Part shown: one piece after another, positions 60,301 to 64,000 of the stretch | Layout of the letters: every line of letters begins with the position of its first letter | Numbering within the stretch: position 1 is the first letter of the stretch | Assembly (NCBI RefSeq): GCF_048128805.1 | Contig: NC_135997.1 | Span: 3,358,685 to 3,422,684, forward strand | Reading direction: 5' to 3' | Length of the DNA: 64,000 nt | Source: Centroberyx gerrardi | Taxonomy: Eukaryota; Chordata; Actinopteri; Beryciformes; Berycidae | Position numbers and translations under genes: made by a program | Notes under the pieces: model-generated | Told to the model about the DNA's origin: nothing | The model's input: the letters and a program-made list of their open reading frames with translations, nothing else | Databases searched by the model: none

Positions 60301-60756
60301 GCCGGGGGGAAGGTGAAGGTGGAGGAGGGGATGGGCGCCGAGGGAACAGCAGCCAGGTTGAAGCCTCCTGCTCCTCCTCCCTCCTGTGCCTCCATATCCT
60401 GGGCTTCGTCCGACCACTGCTCCCACCACCTCCTCCTCCCGTCTCCTCTGCCTCTCCGAAACAGGCAGATGTCTCTGTCCAAAACTAAAGTGGCGCAAAT
60501 GAGGGAGAAGCGCTTCACGTTCGTTTTGGCGGTGGTGATGGGGGTTTTCGTTCTCTGTTGGTTCCCGTTTTTCTTCACCTACAGTCTCCACGCTGTTTGC
60601 AGGGAGAACTGTACGATCCCAGACACACTCTTCAACCTTTTTTTCTGGATCGGATACTGCAACAGCTCCCTGAATCCCATCATATACACTATATTCAACA
60701 GAGACTTCAGGAGGGCCTTCAAGAAGATATTATTCCAGCCTCATAAATGCACATAA
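57346..60756 (+). CDS. Alpha-2 adrenergic receptor (class A GPCR), two coding exons
   Basis: Plasma-membrane receptor for adrenaline/noradrenaline; alpha-2 receptors couple to Gi and lower cAMP. Coding exons 57346-57666 (107 codons) and 59590-60756 join in phase 0 to 495 residues. Seen: N-glycosylation sites Asn21 and Asn28; TM1 with Asn64 (GNVLV); TM2 LASAD with Asp92; Cys119; amine-binding Asp126 in TM3 ([11 protein letters not shown]); DRY 143-145; TM5 serines in [10 protein letters not shown]; a very long third loop; TM6 [16 protein letters not shown]7 [12 protein letters not shown]. The ATG at 57346 is preferred because upstream in-frame Met codons would add a non-family hydrophobic leader. 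Mammalian alpha-2 genes are intronless; here an intron splits NE|VM after TM2. Subtype is uncertain, possibly the fish D type. Confidence 0.9.
57762..58224. mobile_element. TTAA-flanked MITE in the receptor intron
   Basis: Left ttaaagctgcactgggcga, right tagcgcagctttaa: short inverted ends on TTAA. Non-coding interior of about 460 bp. Confidence 0.65.
58253..58330 (+). pseudogene. Relic acceptor/exon-2-start module a
   Basis: taatgattcttctcccctacag is followed at 58280 by codons reading V K G D W, against V M G Y W at the true exon 2 start (59590). Homology fades after about five codons. Confidence 0.45.
58349..58440 (+). pseudogene. Relic acceptor/exon-2-start module b (best preserved)
   Basis: tatggttttctttttcctctgtag, then 58373-58429 aligns without gaps and in frame with 59596-59652 of true exon 2: 46 of 57 bases identical by hand. 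It reads [19 protein letters not shown] against [19 protein letters not shown]. It then diverges. Confidence 0.75.
58463..58524 (+). pseudogene. Relic acceptor/exon-2-start module c
   Basis: cttcttctctcttccag, then at 58492 [10 protein letters not shown] followed by TAG where true exon 2 has [10 protein letters not shown] followed by TGG; 25 of 33 bases match by hand. Confidence 0.65.
58715..59245. mobile_element. Fold-back MITE in the receptor intron
   Basis: Starts ttaaaggaataattcaccc and ends gagctgaactattcctta. The arms remain alignable to the centre (gtgggtccaatatttacctc against gaggtaaatattggactttt), so the whole ~530 bp is a near-palindrome. Related termini occur at 20983-22063. Confidence 0.8.
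59274..59313. repeat. Perfect 19-bp palindrome with a 2-base loop
   Basis: Arm tattgtcagggtggccttg, loop ct, then its exact reverse complement. It lies immediately downstream of the fold-back element. Confidence 0.9.
59418..59473 (+). pseudogene. Relic acceptor/exon-2-start module d
   Basis: aatggttttatcctctcttttctccag, shown here only as a pyrimidine tract, is followed at 59444 by atgacgggctactggg, reading M T G Y W V S Y S then stop. Confidence 0.55.
59508..59552 (+). pseudogene. Relic acceptor/exon-2-start module e
   Basis: aatggtttgtcttctcttct then gtag and, at 59526, gttgtgggctgctgctgc, reading V V G C C C L N then stop. It lies 64 bp before the functional acceptor, which is preceded by the same aatggtttctcctctgtcc motif. 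Confidence 0.6.
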
Positions 60757-60929
60757 GGTTTTAGGTGTGAATGAATGTATGTCTGTCTATGTGTGAGTGT
60801 TCAGTTATGTGTGTGTGTGCCTTCCATTCACACACACACACGCACACATGCACACACACACCCCGTCTCAATCGCTTGTACACCTACACTCAAACATACA
60901 CAGACACAGGCACTCACACAGACACACAT

Positions 60930-60981
<52 letters not shown>

Positions 60982-61020
60982 AATCCTGTTTTCCACTGTG
61001 CTGTCATATAGACATTAAAG
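60757..61020 (+). repeat. Receptor 3' UTR start with (CA)n microsatellites
   Basis: CA-rich runs at about 60830-60870 and a long pure (CA)n at 60931-60976 directly follow the stop codon. The frames across it are artefacts. Confidence 0.85.
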
Positions 61021-63518
61021 GGCTTGTCATACAGCCTGCGTATTGATTAATTATTCAACAACCCACTCAATAATGTATTAATTAATAATTGTCTATTCTT
61101 GTGTAAATACACTAAAGGAAGGTTTTAAGACACATTAACACTATTAGGGCAGGTGGTTCCAAACCCTGTTTCCTGTATGTGATAACAGTTTAGCACAAAC
61201 TTCCATGTTAATTAGAGGAAAATGGCCGCAGGGTGATCAACTGTATTCCCATGGTGCTGTGAAGAGACGCTGGTGCAGCGTGGAGCGAGGCAGAAAACCT
61301 TGCATCACCAACTAGTTGATTTATAAGGAACTGAGAAAAACTGACTGTCTTTTTTTTCCCATTGATGCCCAGGCACTTTTGAAAATATAAAATGGGTTAT
61401 AAATGGGTGTTTTTCTGGCCTTAGAGTAATTAAACACAGTCAGCACATAAAGTTTAAACTTTAAGTTCAAGTGAAAACATGAAGAAGACATAAATGAAAG
61501 TTACCAGGGTTTCACACAGCAGCCATGTTCTGCTGTTCTGTTGACACTGCGCAGCCTGAGGGCAAAGACATTAAAAATTCATGTGCAGCGAGCAGATGGG
61601 CTGAGCTCCTGTAAACACAATGAGAGAGGACAAAGAGACAGAAAGGGAGAGGGAAGAAAAGAGAGAGAGAGAGACAGAGTGCTTCACTATTCCCTCGCTT
61701 CTGAATAAATATAATCAACCCCGGGCTCGTATAAAGATGGATAATTATCCTCTGAAGTTCAGGATAGAATAGCTGTGCCTCGTCTCCACTGGCCGGGGTT
61801 TAGCTGCCTCACAGCTCACGTCTCTATTGTCTTTCGAAAACAGTCAAACCTGGCTGGACCACAGCTGGGCACAAGCCTCCACATGAAGGCTCAACTGTCA
61901 CTGATTCAAACAACTCCTGTCTTTTATATTGTGGAATAGTTTGCACCAGAAAATTTGGTAGCCCTTTACATTACGGCACACAAGTTACTGGGTAATTACT
62001 GTGTAATTACATAGAAATGATCAGAAAGTAACTGGTAATTTCGAGTAATAACGAGTATTTGTAATTACAATGTATAATTTCTCAGTTAAATGCCAGTAAT
62101 TTCTGATGATAAGTAATTATTAGCATCATAACAGTACTACATTTATGTAGTAAGTTGTGCAATCATTGCTGAATAATTACTATGTAATACTTTCGAAACA
62201 TTTGCTTACCGGCCTTTCCAATACCTATTATGAAAGTACTAGATGACACCATGGGAAACTGCCAAGTAAAGTCAGGCTTGATACCTGATGTGTTTGGGAG
62301 TAGAATAAGGCCATGATCAGATACAATGCTTTTTTTCTCTTCCTCAGTTTGACAAAAACTAGCAAGCTGTATAATTACTGTGTCAACAATAAAAATGGAC
62401 AAGAGAAAATTAGTGATTGGCTGGAGGCACGTGAAGCCTGAGTTTTATCATCAGAGTTTTATCATCAGAGTTTTATCTGCTCGTCCAAGAGTTCCATCTA
62501 GATAGCTCCTGTTTCAATTCCTGTTCTCACACTTGTGTTGAGTGAGAGTTTGGACATCTTGAACTTGGAGCGCCCGCGGCAGCTCCCAAACCGGGAGACG
62601 CTTGGTTTGGAGGAGATGTTCACCTGCCGCGACCGCACCGCTGAAAATAACTGAAAAAGATGCGGGGCACGTTAAAAAAGCGTCCCATGTGATCTTGGCC
62701 TGACAATGAAACTGGAAATTGTCGGCCTTTTGTTTGACTGTGTGCAAGAGGTGCTCGTTATTTTTAAATCCTGCTGTTCTTTGGCAAGCTGGTTTGGGGA
62801 GACAAACCAAACCATAGCAGACAATGGTTCGCTCCTGCCAGGCCGAACAGGGATGAGGGAGACGAGGCATTGGACGGAGTTCACAGGTTCATATTGTGTC
62901 CTGCTGAAGCATCGCATGCCTCCAGAATGCACAAACCAAGCAAACAAGCAAAATCATTGATTGTATGGGTGCCAGTGGGAATGCCAATGGGCAGCCGCAA
63001 GAGAAAGGAACAATAGTTTAATTTCACTGTTCCTTGAAAAAAAACTGAAAAGCTGAGAGAGCATTGTATTGAGTGATGAAGTAAAAAAAAAAAAGGCACA
63101 TTTACATAGTTACGTACACTGGAAGTCTACAATTCTACACATTTCTGTAGTAGGCAATCAAGTTTAAGTCTGACTGCAGTATAATCTCATATTCTGAGTA
63201 TGCTTGATATCCCATGTGATGTAAAATTGGGATGGATTTGAATGAAATTTGAAAAAGCTCCTCCATTCTTATTTTTTCAATAAAAATAAACCTGCATAAA
63301 ATCTGCCAAACTATAGGACAATGTGAAAGTTGAATGGGAGTTGTAGTATAAAGCATATAGGAATAGATGGCACACCAGTAAATGAGCACTGTCTTCAGTA
63401 CATTTTTTAGCAGAATATACATTTAAAATGTGATCAAAATGAAAACTGAGCAAAAATGAAAACATGTCCCGAGGAATCTGCTCAGTTTGAAGTTGGAATT
63501 GAGTTTGTAGAGTTTGTA
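61021..63518. other. 3' flank of the receptor gene; no further gene seen
   Basis: A dispersed repeat rich in taattac motifs lies at about 61958-62200 (gccctttacattacggcac). A GC-richer, possibly hAT-derived segment is at 62555-62700. The rest is AT-rich and unassigned. Confidence 0.45.
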
Positions 63519-64000
63519 AAAATCCATCTTCAGATCCTCTTACACCGTTCTGAATCATCAATCTGTGATGTTCAAGGCATTCCAGCAGTTATTTTGTGAT
63601 GAAGTGTTCAACTTGTAATTTACTTTTTTGATGAACCCGCTTTCCCTCAACCTGCCTCGTCTACTTCAACTGTAGTTTGTGATTTCTTACATGTCCCACA
63701 GTGACTTTCAACCACATTGGGAACATTGGGCCGTGTCTATGATCGAGGCTTGTGCCCCTTTCTCAAAACACAACCTGTCTCGTGGCTGCATTGCATTCTG
63801 GTCTCTCTCCTGCTCCTGTGGGTGGAGAAATTGGTCTCTCTCCTCTTCTACGATGGATTTCTCCCTGTATGATTGTTGAACGTCTCTTGGTGCAAAATGG
63901 CGGCTCTAGAAAGAAGCCCTCGCTCTTTGATTCTGAGGGACTGACACCAAAACCTGACGTTTACCGCTGATGTTTTACATCCTGAAACATTTTCTCATAT
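63519..64000. mobile_element. MITE family D, copy 4 (runs off the window)
   Basis: Shares atcatcaatctgtgatgttc, gaacccgctttccctcaacc, cattctggtctctctcctgc and agaaagaagccctcgctc with the copy at 43553-44169. Its right end lies beyond 64000. Confidence 0.75.

Noticed and set aside
59677..60591. Long minus-strand frames opposite receptor exon 2
   Set aside because: Antisense to a clear GPCR exon; no independent support.
1..64000. CRISPR array, tRNA or rRNA gene, bacterial-type operon
   Set aside because: No regularly spaced identical repeats with unique spacers, no cloverleaf with A/B boxes and no rRNA-like blocks noticed; the genome is a fish nuclear genome.

Overview
The window looks like nuclear DNA from a ray-finned (probably percomorph) fish. 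Its genes are split into many short GT-AG exons. The introns and intergenic gaps are crowded with teleost-type short inverted-repeat (MITE) elements, LINE 3' tails and CA, GA and pentanucleotide microsatellites. The proteins are orthologues of vertebrate genes that in human lie on different chromosomes. Everything here was read by eye: exon borders come from open frames, splice consensus and phase, and nothing was checked by a database search.

Four protein-coding genes are supported. (1) Positions 1-1015, minus strand: the first two coding exons of a PPIP5K (VIP1) inositol-pyrophosphate kinase, most like ppip5k1, running off the left edge. Its probable 5' UTR exon reaches 1450 and its promoter lies near 3.8-4.0 kb. 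(2) About 14.05-34.05 kb, plus strand: a complete aggrecan gene (acan). It has one non-coding and 19 coding exons that join in phase to 1545 residues: signal peptide, Ig, two Link modules, IGD, two Link modules (G2), a Ser-Gly-rich chondroitin-sulfate exon, two EGFs, a C-type lectin, a CCP and a basic tail. (3) 37.96-51.45 kb, plus strand: znf408, eight coding exons giving 1101 residues, with a degenerate PR/SET-like N terminus, a large DTTR tandem-repeat insertion and ten C2H2 fingers. (4) 57.35-60.76 kb, plus strand: an alpha-2 adrenergic receptor of 495 residues. Unusually, it is split by a 1.9-kb intron at the end of TM2.

Between the genes: 4.1-14 kb holds simple repeats, hAT-like and TTAA-flanked elements, and a repeat at 11.6-13.0 kb that contains the same short transcript-like sequence twice, once with and once without a GT-AG intron. 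The acan introns carry nested TTAA elements, inverted element pairs and a GC-rich block. 52-57 kb is intergenic, ending in a long polypyrimidine tract upstream of the receptor. 60.8-64 kb is 3' flank ending in another MITE copy.

The genes are not an operon and share no obvious pathway: inositol-pyrophosphate signalling, cartilage/perineural matrix, nuclear transcription regulation and catecholamine signalling. The most unusual structure is inside the receptor intron. Five degenerate copies of the 'polypyrimidine tract - AG - start of exon 2' module precede the functional one, which suggests intron birth or expansion by tandem duplication. Second are the with/without-intron pair near 12 kb and the expanded low-complexity coding tracts in znf408.
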